64,000 nt of DNA from Noviluteimonas sp052115395 (GTDB taxonomy: Bacteria > Pseudomonadota > Gammaproteobacteria > Xanthomonadales > Xanthomonadaceae). The stretch is from NCBI GenBank assembly GCA_052115395.1, contig JBFRGO010000001.1. One strand, given 5' to 3'. A program made the position numbers and the translations under genes. This document shows positions 1 to 7,470 of this stretch, in pieces. The notes beneath the pieces were generated by a model, which had not been told where the DNA came from, ran no database searches, and was given only the letters and a program-made list of their open reading frames with translations. Each line of letters begins with the position of its first letter. Position 1 is the stretch's first letter.

Positions 1-63
1 GATGAAACGCACCGCTACGTGGACCGCATGACCAGCGTCGTCCGCGTCGCCACCTCGCACTGA
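1..63 (+). CDS. C-terminal end of an unidentified protein (partial)
   Basis: Frame 1 is open from the window edge to a TGA at 61-63 and encodes the last 20 residues (ending VVRVATSH) of a gene that starts outside the window. It ends 21 nt before the dipeptide epimerase on the same strand, so it may belong to the same operon. Too little is visible to name a family. Peptidoglycan or dipeptide metabolism would fit the neighbours but is only a guess. Confidence 0.5.
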   Translation, partial: DETHRYVDRMTSVVRVATSH

Positions 64-84
64 CATCTCCGGGGACCGACTCGC

Positions 85-1182
85 ATGAAGATCACCCGCA
101 TCGAATTCGGCATGCTGCGCGTGCCGCTGAAGACGCCCTTCAAGACCGCGCTGCGCACGGTGGACAAGGTCGAGGACGTCATCGTCAAGATGCACACCGA
201 CACCGGCCATGTCGGCTACGGCGAGGCGCCGGCCACGGCGGTCATCACCGGCGACACGCACGGCTCGATCATCGAGGCGATCTCGCATTACATCGCGCCG
301 CGCCTGATCGGCCAGGAGGTCGGCGACCTCAACCGGCTCACGCGCCTGGTGCAGACCTCGATGGAACGCAACACCAGCGCCAAGGCGGCGGTGGAGATCG
401 CGTTGTACGACCTGTTCGCGCAATCCTTCGACGCACCGCTGTACAAGGTGCTCGGCGGCGGCGATCCGGTGATCACCACCGACATCACCATCAGCGTCGA
501 CACCATCGACAAGATGGTCGCCGACTCGCTGGCGGCCGTCGAACGCGGTTTCGATTCGCTGAAGATCAAGGTCGGCAAGGAAATCGGCGTGGACATCGAA
601 CGCGCCAAGGCGATTTACGCCGCCGTCGAAAACCGCGCCCTGCTCCGCCTGGACGCCAACCAGGGCTGGACGGCCAAGCAGGCCGTGCACGCGATCAGCG
701 CGATGGAAGACGCCGGCATCATCCTGGAACTGGTCGAGCAACCGGTGAAGGCCGCCGACCTGGAAGGCATGCGCTACGTCACCGAACGCGTGCGCACGCC
801 GATCATGGCCGACGAAAGCGTGTTCGGCCCCGCGCAGGTGATCGATTTGATCCGCATGCACGCGGCCGACATCGTCAACATCAAGTTGATGAAGACCGGC
901 GGCCTCTCCAACGCCATCCGCATCGCCGACATCGCCGCGCTGCACGGCATCGAGTGCATGATCGGCTGCATGCTCGAATCCTCCATCAGCGTCGCCGCGG
1001 CCGCGCACCTGGCCGTCGCCAAGTCCGATGCGATCACCAAGGTCGACCTCGATGGCCCGTCGCTGAGCCAGTTCAACCCCGTCGACGGCGGCGTGATCTT
1101 CAACGAGTCGGAGATCACGATCACCGACGCACCGGGCCTGGGCATCAAGTCGATCCGCGGCCTCGAACCCATTGCCAGCTGA
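85..1182 (+). CDS. L-Ala-D/L-Glu (dipeptide) epimerase, enolase superfamily
   Basis: A 365-aa muconate-lactonizing subgroup enolase-superfamily enzyme. The catalytic set is complete: KIK lysines at 160/162, metal ligands Asp190, Glu218 (VEQP) and Asp243 (ADES), and the second base Lys267. The DxD pair at 321/323 near the C-terminus is the hallmark of dipeptide epimerases and binds the substrate amino group. The family epimerises L-Ala-D-Glu to L-Ala-L-Glu during murein peptide recycling in the cytoplasm. The next gene, a MurR/RpiR-type regulator, begins 1 nt after the stop, which supports a cell-wall catabolism operon. Specificity for Ala-Glu rather than another dipeptide is inferred. Confidence 0.9.
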   Translation: MKITRIEFGMLRVPLKTPFKTALRTVDKVEDVIVKMHTDTGHVGYGEAPATAVITGDTHGSIIEAISHYIAPRLIGQEVGDLNRLTRLVQTSMERNTSAKAAVEIALYDLFAQSFDAPLYKVLGGGDPVITTDITISVDTIDKMVADSLAAVERGFDSLKIKVGKEIGVDIERAKAIYAAVENRALLRLDANQGWTAKQAVHAISAMEDAGIILELVEQPVKAADLEGMRYVTERVRTPIMADESVFGPAQVIDLIRMHAADIVNIKLMKTGGLSNAIRIADIAALHGIECMIGCMLESSISVAAAAHLAVAKSDAITKVDLDGPSLSQFNPVDGGVIFNESEITITDAPGLGIKSIRGLEPIAS

Positions 1183-1183
1183 C

Positions 1184-2020
1184 ATGAAGCCGTTGCCCAA
1201 GATCCGCGCCGAACGCGAGCAGATGTCCGCGATCGAGCGGCGCATCGCCGATTTCATCCTGGAGAACGCGCAGCTGCTGCGCGACTACTCCTCGCAGCAA
1301 CTCGCCGCGGCGTTGGGCATCAGCCAGTCCAGCGTGGTGAAGTTCAGCCAGAAGCTCGGTTATCGCGGCTACCCGGACCTGAAGTACTCGATCGCCGAAG
1401 CGATGACGCCCGAGCCCGGCGCGGCCGGTGTGCCGGCGGCGGCGGAAGTCCCGGAGCTGATTTCGGGCGATCTGTGGCGCCGCAAGAGCGAAGCCGAAGC
1501 CGAAACGCGCGCGATCAACCCGCCTTCGGCCCTGGAGTACGTCGCCTCCATCCTCGGCCGCGCCAACCGCGTGCTGCTGATCGGCGCGGCCGAAGACAGC
1601 ACGACCGCGCGCGCCTTCGCCTATCGCCTGGCGATGCTCGGCATCGCGAGCGTGCACCATTTCGACTATGCGCACCTGGGCGCGAGCATCGCCGCCTGCC
1701 GCGCCGGCGACGTGCTGCTGGCCATCAGCGAATACGGCAAGCAACCGGCGCTGTGCCAACTGGCGCGCAGCATGCGCGAACGCCAGGGCAAGGTGGTCGC
1801 GATCACGCGGCATTCGTCCAATGCCTTGCGTGCGCACGCGGACATCGCCTTGCTGGTGAGCGGCCAGGACGATCGTCCGCACGTGGCGCCGCTGTTGTAC
1901 CAGGCGGGTGTGCAGCACCTGCTGGATCGCCTGTTCGTCCTGATGTGCGAAGGGCGCGGGGACCGGCTTGCGACGCTGCAGGCGAACCAGGAACGGATCC
2001 GCCTGTTGCCGGAAGGGTGA
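1184..2020 (+). CDS. MurR/RpiR family transcriptional regulator
   Basis: A 278-aa protein with an N-terminal RpiR helix-turn-helix (residues about 10-75, with SQSSVVKFSQKLGYRGYPD as the recognition part) and a SIS sugar-phosphate isomerase-like sensor domain in the second half. Such regulators bind phosphosugars; MurR senses MurNAc-6-P. The ATG at 1184, one nucleotide after the epimerase stop, is preferred over a TTG at 1172 that would overlap it. The immediate coupling suggests it controls the epimerase operon, perhaps sensing a murein-derived sugar. The ligand cannot be read from the sequence. Confidence 0.9.
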   Translation: MKPLPKIRAEREQMSAIERRIADFILENAQLLRDYSSQQLAAALGISQSSVVKFSQKLGYRGYPDLKYSIAEAMTPEPGAAGVPAAAEVPELISGDLWRRKSEAEAETRAINPPSALEYVASILGRANRVLLIGAAEDSTTARAFAYRLAMLGIASVHHFDYAHLGASIAACRAGDVLLAISEYGKQPALCQLARSMRERQGKVVAITRHSSNALRAHADIALLVSGQDDRPHVAPLLYQAGVQHLLDRLFVLMCEGRGDRLATLQANQERIRLLPEG

Positions 2021-2039
2021 GCGCGACGCAACGCGTCGC

Positions 2040-2828
2040 TCAGTGCGCGGGATACAGCAGCGTCAACGTGGCCCGCACGCCCCAGTCCGGGCCGCCTTCG
2101 GGCGTTTCGAAGAAATACTTCGCACCGATCTGCCAGCTCAACAACTGCGAACCGGCCTTGGTCACCTTGCTGTAGCCGACGTTGAACGGCACGGTCCACT
2201 GCGCGTGCTTCCAGTCGTAGGTGGATTCGAAATTGAACGACAGCGTGCGTCCCTGGCCGAGCGCCTTCGACAGGAATGGCTGCAGGAAGGTCGAACTGAT
2301 GTCCTGCCGATCGTCCTGGCCGGCCACCGACCAGATGTGGTTCACCAGCGCGCCGTAGGACCATCCGTGCTCTTGCTTGAGAACGACAGCGGTCGGGCCG
2401 ATGCCCCACTTCTCCGTGCCGAGCAGATCGTCGGTCGCGGTCGGGATCAGGAACGCGGGCCCCACGCCGATCACCCAGCCATTGGATGTCGGCTGCTTCG
2501 GGGTGAAGAACAGACTCTGCGTGATGTCGCCGAGGCCGAATTCGTCGCCCGATCCCGGCGGCACGTCATGCTGGTCAACCACCGGCAGGATCGTGCGCGA
2601 AATCATGTTCCAGTGATCGGAAATCGAAATCGGCACGACGGGCTGCACGTTGATGTACGTGCGCCTGCCGCCGTCGGCGTAGCCGTCGTCGTCATTGAAC
2701 TGGAACGGCACGCTGATCAGGTCGGAAACCGGGTTGGAGAGCTTCTTCGCCAACTCGTCGGCATCCTGGCCGTGCGCCGCGAAGGGCACGGCCAGGAGCA
2801 GGCAACACGCCTGGCGCGCGTGGGTCAC
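2040..2828 (-). CDS. Outer-membrane transporter-like beta-barrel protein
   Basis: A 262-aa exported protein. It starts at a GTG (2828-2826) that overlaps the sulfatase TGA in a GTGA overlap; the first residues form a signal peptide ending AAHGQ. The NPVSDLISVPFQFN motif after the signal and alternating amphipathic strands to the C-terminus resemble the barrel family often labelled transporter or, misleadingly, neuromedin U. Translation is coupled to the arylsulfatase, so passage of a sulfated ligand or product through the outer membrane is possible, but this is inference from position only. Confidence 0.75.
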   Translation of the reverse strand: MTHARQACCLLLAVPFAAHGQDADELAKKLSNPVSDLISVPFQFNDDDGYADGGRRTYINVQPVVPISISDHWNMISRTILPVVDQHDVPPGSGDEFGLGDITQSLFFTPKQPTSNGWVIGVGPAFLIPTATDDLLGTEKWGIGPTAVVLKQEHGWSYGALVNHIWSVAGQDDRQDISSTFLQPFLSKALGQGRTLSFNFESTYDWKHAQWTVPFNVGYSKVTKAGSQLLSWQIGAKYFFETPEGGPDWGVRATLTLLYPAH

Positions 2829-4408
2829 GAGGATCCTTGCGGCACTTCCGTCATCTTCTGCTGCGCCTGTTCCAGGTTGAAGCTGCCCGGCAATTGCGCG
2901 GGCGGGAACTCGCGGAACGTGGACAGGAACGCCGCCGCTGCCGCCTGCGCGCCGTAGATCCAGTACACGTGGTGGATGACCCAATCCCAGTACGTGTTCG
3001 ACGTGACGTCGGCACGCTCGTAGGGATCGGTGCGCAGGTTGAACATCTTCGGCATGCGCAGCACGGTGAAGGGCTCGGCCCACACTTGCATCGTGCCCTT
3101 GCAACGCTGTTCCATGAAGACGATCTTCCAGTTGTTCCAGCGAATGCCGAGCACGTCGCCATCGTCGCTGAAGTAGAAGAACCATTTGCGCGGCCCTTCC
3201 TTGGTTTCGCCGGTCAGGTGCGGCAGGAAGTTGAACCCGTCGATGTGGTTCTTGTACTTGCGTCCGTTGACGGTGGTGCCCTTCTTCAGGCGATCCATGC
3301 ACGTCGTGTCGCCCGCGGCGGCCAACAGCGTGGGGAGCCAGTCGTGGTGCTGGATGATTTCGTTGGACACCGTTCCCGCGGGAATGTGGCCCGGCCAGCG
3401 GATCATCTCCGGAATGCGGAACGCGCCTTCCCAGTTCGTGTTCTTCTCGCTGCGGAACGGCGTCATGCCCGCGTCCGGCCAACTGTTCATGTGCGGCCCG
3501 TTGTCGGTCGAATAGACCACGATGGTGTCGTCGGCGAGCCCGAGGTCGTCGAGCAGGTCGAGCATCTGCCCGACGTTCTTGTCGTGGTCGACCATCGTGT
3601 CGTGGTACGCCGATTGATCGTCGCCGGCCTGGCCCAGGCTCTTCTTCTTGGTGTGCGTGATGAAGTGCATGTGCGTGGTGTTGAGCCACACGAAGAAGGG
3701 CGTGTCCTTCTTGGCGCTGCGCTTGATGAAGTCGGAGGCGGCGGCGACGAATTCGTCGTCGCAGGTTTCCATGCGCTTGGTGTTGAGCGGACCGGTGTCC
3801 TCGATCTTCTGCTTGCCCACGCGGCCCCAGCGCGGATCGGTCGTCTTGTCGTCCTTGTCGCTCGCCCAGCTGTGGATCACGCCGCGCGGCCCGAACTTCG
3901 CAAGATAGCGGGGATCCTTGGGATACCCCTCCATCTCCGGCTCTTCCTGCGCGTTGAGGTGGTAGAGGTTGCCGAAGAACTCGTCGAAGCCATGCAGCGT
4001 GGGCAGGTGCTTGTTGAGATCGCCCAGATGATTTTTCCCGAACTGCCCGGTGTTGTAGCCCTGGTCCTTCAGCAAGGAGGCGATGGTGACGATCGATTCC
4101 ATCATGCCCTGCGCCGCGCCGGGAATGCCCACCTTCGACAGCCCCGTGCGATGCACGCTCTGCCCGGTGATGAACGACGAACGCCCCGCCGTGCAGCTCT
4201 GTTCGCCGTAGGAGTCGGTGAAGCGCATGCCTTCATTGGCGATGCGGTCGATGTTGGGCGTCTGGTATCCCATCAGGCCGTGCGTGTAACAGCTCAGGTT
4301 GGCGATCCCGATGTCGTCGCCCCAGATCACCAGGATGTTGGGCTTGCGGCCGGTGCTGCTGCCGCCCTTTTTCGTCTTCGGTGGGGATGCGGTCTTGGTC
4401 TTGGCCAT
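2825..4408 (-). CDS. Arylsulfatase (type I sulfatase family)
   Basis: A 527-aa alkaline phosphatase-superfamily sulfatase. The formylglycine motif is C72-TAGR (the C-x-A-x-R variant of C-x-P-x-R), with metal ligands in GDD (30-32) and the YSTDNGPH segment further on, and C-terminal substrate strands. It hydrolyses sulfate esters after Cys72 is oxidised to formylglycine by a maturation enzyme that is not in this window. The N-terminus (MAKTKTASPPKTKKGG) is basic and lacks a clear signal peptide, which is unusual because most homologues are periplasmic. It overlaps the downstream outer-membrane barrel gene by 4 nt. Confidence 0.9.
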   Translation of the reverse strand: MAKTKTASPPKTKKGGSSTGRKPNILVIWGDDIGIANLSCYTHGLMGYQTPNIDRIANEGMRFTDSYGEQSCTAGRSSFITGQSVHRTGLSKVGIPGAAQGMMESIVTIASLLKDQGYNTGQFGKNHLGDLNKHLPTLHGFDEFFGNLYHLNAQEEPEMEGYPKDPRYLAKFGPRGVIHSWASDKDDKTTDPRWGRVGKQKIEDTGPLNTKRMETCDDEFVAAASDFIKRSAKKDTPFFVWLNTTHMHFITHTKKKSLGQAGDDQSAYHDTMVDHDKNVGQMLDLLDDLGLADDTIVVYSTDNGPHMNSWPDAGMTPFRSEKNTNWEGAFRIPEMIRWPGHIPAGTVSNEIIQHHDWLPTLLAAAGDTTCMDRLKKGTTVNGRKYKNHIDGFNFLPHLTGETKEGPRKWFFYFSDDGDVLGIRWNNWKIVFMEQRCKGTMQVWAEPFTVLRMPKMFNLRTDPYERADVTSNTYWDWVIHHVYWIYGAQAAAAAFLSTFREFPPAQLPGSFNLEQAQQKMTEVPQGSS

Positions 4409-4558
4409 GCGCGCGACTCCGATCGTGGGTCACCCATCATCGGGAACACGACGGCTGCGCAGCTACGCAATAACTACCGGGGCCGCTTCAGTATTTCTAC
4501 TGCACCGCGGTGTCACGCAGATCGTTGCAGAATGCGCACTCATGCCCCGGAGCCCCCC

Positions 4559-5608
4559 ATGACCACCAAAGCCTTTGGCGCTCGCGCCGCCGACAAGCCG
4601 CTGGAACCGATGGACATCACGCGTCGCACGCCCGGGCCGCGCGACGTGCAGGTCGAAATCCGCTACTGCGGCGTGTGTCATTCGGACTTGCATACCGTGC
4701 GTTCGGAATGGGGCGGCACGAAATACCCGTGCGTGCCGGGCCACGAGATCGTCGGCCAGGTCAGCGCCGTGGGCGGGAAGGTCACCAAGTTCAAGGTGGG
4801 CGAAACCGTCGGCGTCGGCTGCCTGGTCGACAGCTGCCGCACCTGCGCGTCGTGCAAGGAAGGCCTGGAACAGTATTGCGAGGTGGGCTTCATCGGCACC
4901 TACAACGGGCCGACCAAGGATCCGCCGGGCCACACCTTCGGCGGTTACACGCAGCGCATCGTCGTCGACGAGGACTTCGTGCTGAAGATCCGCCACCCCG
5001 AAGAACAGCTCGCGGCGGTCGCGCCGCTGTTGTGCGCGGGCATCACCACGTATTCGCCGTTGCGCCACTGGAAGGCCGGGCCGGGGAAGAAAGTGGGCGT
5101 CGTCGGTATCGGCGGCCTCGGGCACGTGGCCATCAAGATCGCGCATGCGATGGGCGCGCATGTGGTTGCATTCACCAGCTCGGAAGGCAAGCGGCAGGAC
5201 GCACTCGACCTGGGCGCCGACGAGGTGGTGATCTCGCGCGACCAGGACCAGATGAGCGCGCACGCCAGCAGCTTCGACCTTATCCTCGACACGGTGGCCG
5301 CCAGCCACAACCTGGATGCCTACACCGCGATGCTCAAGCGCGATGGCACCTTGTGCCTGCTCGGCGCCCCCGAACATCCGCACCCCAGCCCCACCGCCGC
5401 CGTGCTGATCTTCGGCCGCAAGTCCATCGCCGGCTCGCTGATCGGCGGCATGCCCGAGACGCAGGAGATGCTCGACTTCTGCGCCGAACACGGCATCGTC
5501 TGCGACATCGAGATGATCCCCATCCAGGACATCGATCGCGCGTACGAACGCATGATCCGCAGCGACGTCAAATACCGCTTCGTCATCGACTCCAAATCCC
5601 TGGCTTGA
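4559..5608 (+). CDS. Zinc-dependent NAD(P) alcohol dehydrogenase, YahK/CAD type
   Basis: A 349-aa medium-chain dehydrogenase. The catalytic zinc site is CGVCHSD (Cys40) and GHE (His62/Glu63). The structural zinc lobe is Cys93, Cys96, Cys99 and Cys107. The Rossmann motif VGVVGIGGLGHVA lies near residue 180. The YahK/cinnamyl-alcohol dehydrogenase branch reduces a broad range of aldehydes with NADPH in the cytoplasm. The ATG at 4559 gives the normal family length; the open frame runs much further upstream, but only as an antisense shadow of the sulfatase gene. It is divergent from the sulfatase across a 150-nt gap and followed by a long perfect hairpin. Confidence 0.92.
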   Translation: MTTKAFGARAADKPLEPMDITRRTPGPRDVQVEIRYCGVCHSDLHTVRSEWGGTKYPCVPGHEIVGQVSAVGGKVTKFKVGETVGVGCLVDSCRTCASCKEGLEQYCEVGFIGTYNGPTKDPPGHTFGGYTQRIVVDEDFVLKIRHPEEQLAAVAPLLCAGITTYSPLRHWKAGPGKKVGVVGIGGLGHVAIKIAHAMGAHVVAFTSSEGKRQDALDLGADEVVISRDQDQMSAHASSFDLILDTVAASHNLDAYTAMLKRDGTLCLLGAPEHPHPSPTAAVLIFGRKSIAGSLIGGMPETQEMLDFCAEHGIVCDIEMIPIQDIDRAYERMIRSDVKYRFVIDSKSLA

Positions 5609-5634
5609 CGTCGAGATCACATCGATGAATTGGC

Positions 5635-5671
5635 GCATGTGAGGTCGTTGCGCGGAAACGACCTCACATGC
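5635..5671. repeat. Perfect 15-bp inverted repeat with 7-nt loop
   Basis: The arms GCATGTGAGGTCGTT (5635-5649) and AACGACCTCACATGC (5657-5671) are exact reverse complements around the loop GCGCGGA. It lies 26 nt after the alcohol dehydrogenase stop and 46 nt before the PP-loop gene start. No T-run follows either arm, so it is not a textbook intrinsic terminator. It could be an RNA hairpin that stabilises or attenuates the transcript, or a protein-binding palindrome. Confidence 0.8.
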
Positions 5672-5717
5672 AGCGCCGCTGCGTTTCCTTCGAACAGTGG
5701 ATGTCGGAGGAACGCCG

Positions 5718-6518
5718 ATGCAACGCATACCCGTCAGGCTGTTGTGGACCGGTGGATGGGATTCCACCTTCCAGTTGCTGCGCCTGTTGCTGGTGCACGG
5801 CGTCGCAGTCGAACCGCTTTACCTGCTCGACCACTCGCGCGGCTCGCTCGAAGTGGAATTGCGCACGATGGACCGCCTGCGCGAAACCCTGGGGCACGAC
5901 TACCCGCAGACGCGCACGCTGTTGCTGCCCACGCAATTCCATGACATCACCGATCTCGCGCCCGATGCCGAAATCGAACACGCCTTCCACCGCATCCTGC
6001 GCACCAACGCCATCGGTTCGCAGTATCCGTGGATCGCGCGCTTCCTCCGGCAGAACGACTTGCGCGAAGTGGAGATGGGCTCGGAGTTCACGCACCACGG
6101 CGCGAGCCTGCTGCTGATCGACCGCGTCGAGCCGTACATGGCCCGGCAAGGCTATGTCACCTTCCGCCTGTCGCCCGAAGTGCGGAACTCCGACCTCGGC
6201 CTGTTGTTCGGGCGCCTGTGCTTCCCGCTCGCGCAAACCGACAAGCACGCGATGAAGAAGGAAGCCGACTTGCGCGGATGGATTCCGCTGCTCGCGATGA
6301 CGTGGTTCTGCCACAAGCCGCTCGCCGGGCAACCGTGCGGCATGTGCAATCCCTGCCAGGGCGTGATGACCGACGGTTTCGGCTGGCGCATTCCGCCCAG
6401 CCGGCGCGCACTCGGCCACGTGCATCGCGCGACCCTGGGCCCGATGAAAAAAACCGCCAAGCGCATCGTGCAGAAATTCCGCGGCGCGTACCTGACGCCC
6501 TCCGCCTCGAGCCACTGA
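5718..6518 (+). CDS. QueC-like PP-loop ATPase (paralogue 1)
   Basis: A 266-aa protein beginning at ATG 5718 behind a strong Shine-Dalgarno (CGGAGGAACGCCG). The PP-loop is WTGGWDSTF (residues about 11-19), corresponding to SGGxDS of QueC/asparagine synthetase-type N-type ATP pyrophosphatases. A zinc-knuckle-like CGMCNPC sits near residue 212, as in the C-terminal cysteine cluster of QueC. The chain aligns over its whole length with the product of 43643-44431. QueC makes 7-cyano-7-deazaguanine, but neither protein lies near queD, queE or queF, so a different adenylation or amidation chemistry is likely. The substrate is unknown. Confidence 0.7.
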   Translation: MQRIPVRLLWTGGWDSTFQLLRLLLVHGVAVEPLYLLDHSRGSLEVELRTMDRLRETLGHDYPQTRTLLLPTQFHDITDLAPDAEIEHAFHRILRTNAIGSQYPWIARFLRQNDLREVEMGSEFTHHGASLLLIDRVEPYMARQGYVTFRLSPEVRNSDLGLLFGRLCFPLAQTDKHAMKKEADLRGWIPLLAMTWFCHKPLAGQPCGMCNPCQGVMTDGFGWRIPPSRRALGHVHRATLGPMKKTAKRIVQKFRGAYLTPSASSH

Positions 6519-6542
6519 GTTCCCCGACCGCCCGTCGGAACG

Positions 6543-6560
6543 TTCAACCGAATGGTTGAC
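6543..6560. promoter_or_regulatory. ArsR-type operator, distal copy
   Basis: TTCAACC-GAAT-GGTTGAC is an imperfect palindrome (6 of 7 bp symmetric) located 40 bp upstream of a second copy that covers the start codon of the ArsR-family gene. Spacing of about four helical turns suits two dimers bound on the same DNA face. Presumed autoregulation site. Confidence 0.7.
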
Positions 6561-6582
6561 AGTCATCCGATGCGGGCGGATA

Positions 6583-6600
6583 TTCAACCACATGGTTGAA
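6583..6600. promoter_or_regulatory. ArsR-type operator overlapping the start codon
   Basis: TTCAACC-ACAT-GGTTGAA is a perfect 7-bp inverted repeat with a 4-bp spacer. The ATG of the ArsR-family gene (6592-6594) lies inside it, so the first codons MVE are written by the right half-site. Binding here would block both transcription and ribosome loading on the ArsR-SRPBCC operon. Confidence 0.75.
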
Positions 6601-6930
6601 CAACCCCTCGACGCCGTTTTCCACGCCCTCGCCGATGGCACGCGCCGCGCGATGCTCGAACGCCTTGCACAAGGGCCGCACAGCGTCGGCGAACTCGCCG
6701 CGCCTTTCGAGATGTCGCTGGCCGCGGCGTCCAAACACATCCAGGTGCTCGAACGCGCGGGCCTCGTGCGCCGCGAGATCGAGGGCCGCTCGCACAAGTG
6801 TTCGCTGCAGGCCGCGCCCATGCACGCAGGCGCCGAATGGCTGCGGCATTACGAACGCTTCTGGAACCAGCGCCTCGACGCGCTGGAACGTCTGCTCAAG
6901 CAGGATTCGAAAAAGAGGAAAGCCAAATGA
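6592..6930 (+). CDS. ArsR/SmtB-family winged-helix regulator
   Basis: A 112-aa helix-turn-helix protein with the ArsR core (HALADGTRRAMLERLAQGPHSVGEL, then a recognition helix with AASKHIQVLERAGLV). It lacks the cysteine metal-binding ELCVC motif, so it belongs to the metal-independent subgroup that is typically co-transcribed with an SRPBCC/AHSA1 protein, as here. The start at ATG 6592 fits the family; an upstream alternative would add non-conserved residues across the operators. It overlaps the SRPBCC gene by ATGA and is probably an autorepressor acting at the twin TTCAACC-N4-GGTTGAA sites. Confidence 0.9.
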   Translation: MVEQPLDAVFHALADGTRRAMLERLAQGPHSVGELAAPFEMSLAAASKHIQVLERAGLVRREIEGRSHKCSLQAAPMHAGAEWLRHYERFWNQRLDALERLLKQDSKKRKAK

Positions 6931-7466
6931 ACTCCCCCTACGCCGTTCCGCTTTCGTCCGACACCGTGCGCATCGAGCGCACCCTCCCCGGCCCCATCGA
7001 CCGTGTGTGGCAATACCTGGTGGATTCCGATCTGCGCGCGCAATGGTTCGCCGCGGGCGAGATCGAACCGCGCGTCGGCGGTCGCGTCGAGCACGTGTGG
7101 CACAACAACGCGCTGACGCAGAACGATGATCCCGCACCGCCGAAGTACGCAAAGATCGCCGAGGAAGCGCGCATGCAGGGCCGCGTGACCGCATTCGATC
7201 CGCCGCACGCGCTCGCCTACATCTGGGGCGAAGACGCGAGCTCATCTTCGGAAGTGCGTTACGAACTCACGCCGCAAGGCAAGGACGTCCACCTCGTGCT
7301 GACCCACCGCCGCCTGTCGGCCGAACAGATGACCAGCGTCGCCGCCGGTTGGCACACGCACCTGGACATCCTGCGCGCCCGCCTCGACGATACGCAGCCC
7401 GAAGGCTTCTGGCGCCAGCACACGCGGCTGGAGCGCGAGTACGTGCAGCGCTTGCAGGGCGCGTGA
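6927..7466 (+). CDS. SRPBCC/AHSA1-family protein
   Basis: A 179-aa START-like fold protein with the AHSA1 pattern (IERTLPGPIDRVWQYLVDSD near the start, QWF and GGRVEH in the middle, and the C-terminal helix GWHTHLDILRARLD). These proteins enclose a hydrophobic ligand cavity, and the natural ligand is mostly unknown. The ATG at 6927 overlaps the ArsR-family stop (ATGA), so the two are translationally coupled; the regulator probably represses this gene until a small-molecule signal is sensed. Confidence 0.88.
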   Translation: MNSPYAVPLSSDTVRIERTLPGPIDRVWQYLVDSDLRAQWFAAGEIEPRVGGRVEHVWHNNALTQNDDPAPPKYAKIAEEARMQGRVTAFDPPHALAYIWGEDASSSSEVRYELTPQGKDVHLVLTHRRLSAEQMTSVAAGWHTHLDILRARLDDTQPEGFWRQHTRLEREYVQRLQGA

Positions 7467-7470
7467 GGAA

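Noticed and set aside
2837..4558. N-terminal extension of the alcohol dehydrogenase frame
   Set aside because: The extra 570 residues lie antisense to the sulfatase and show no domain; the family length is reached from ATG 4559.
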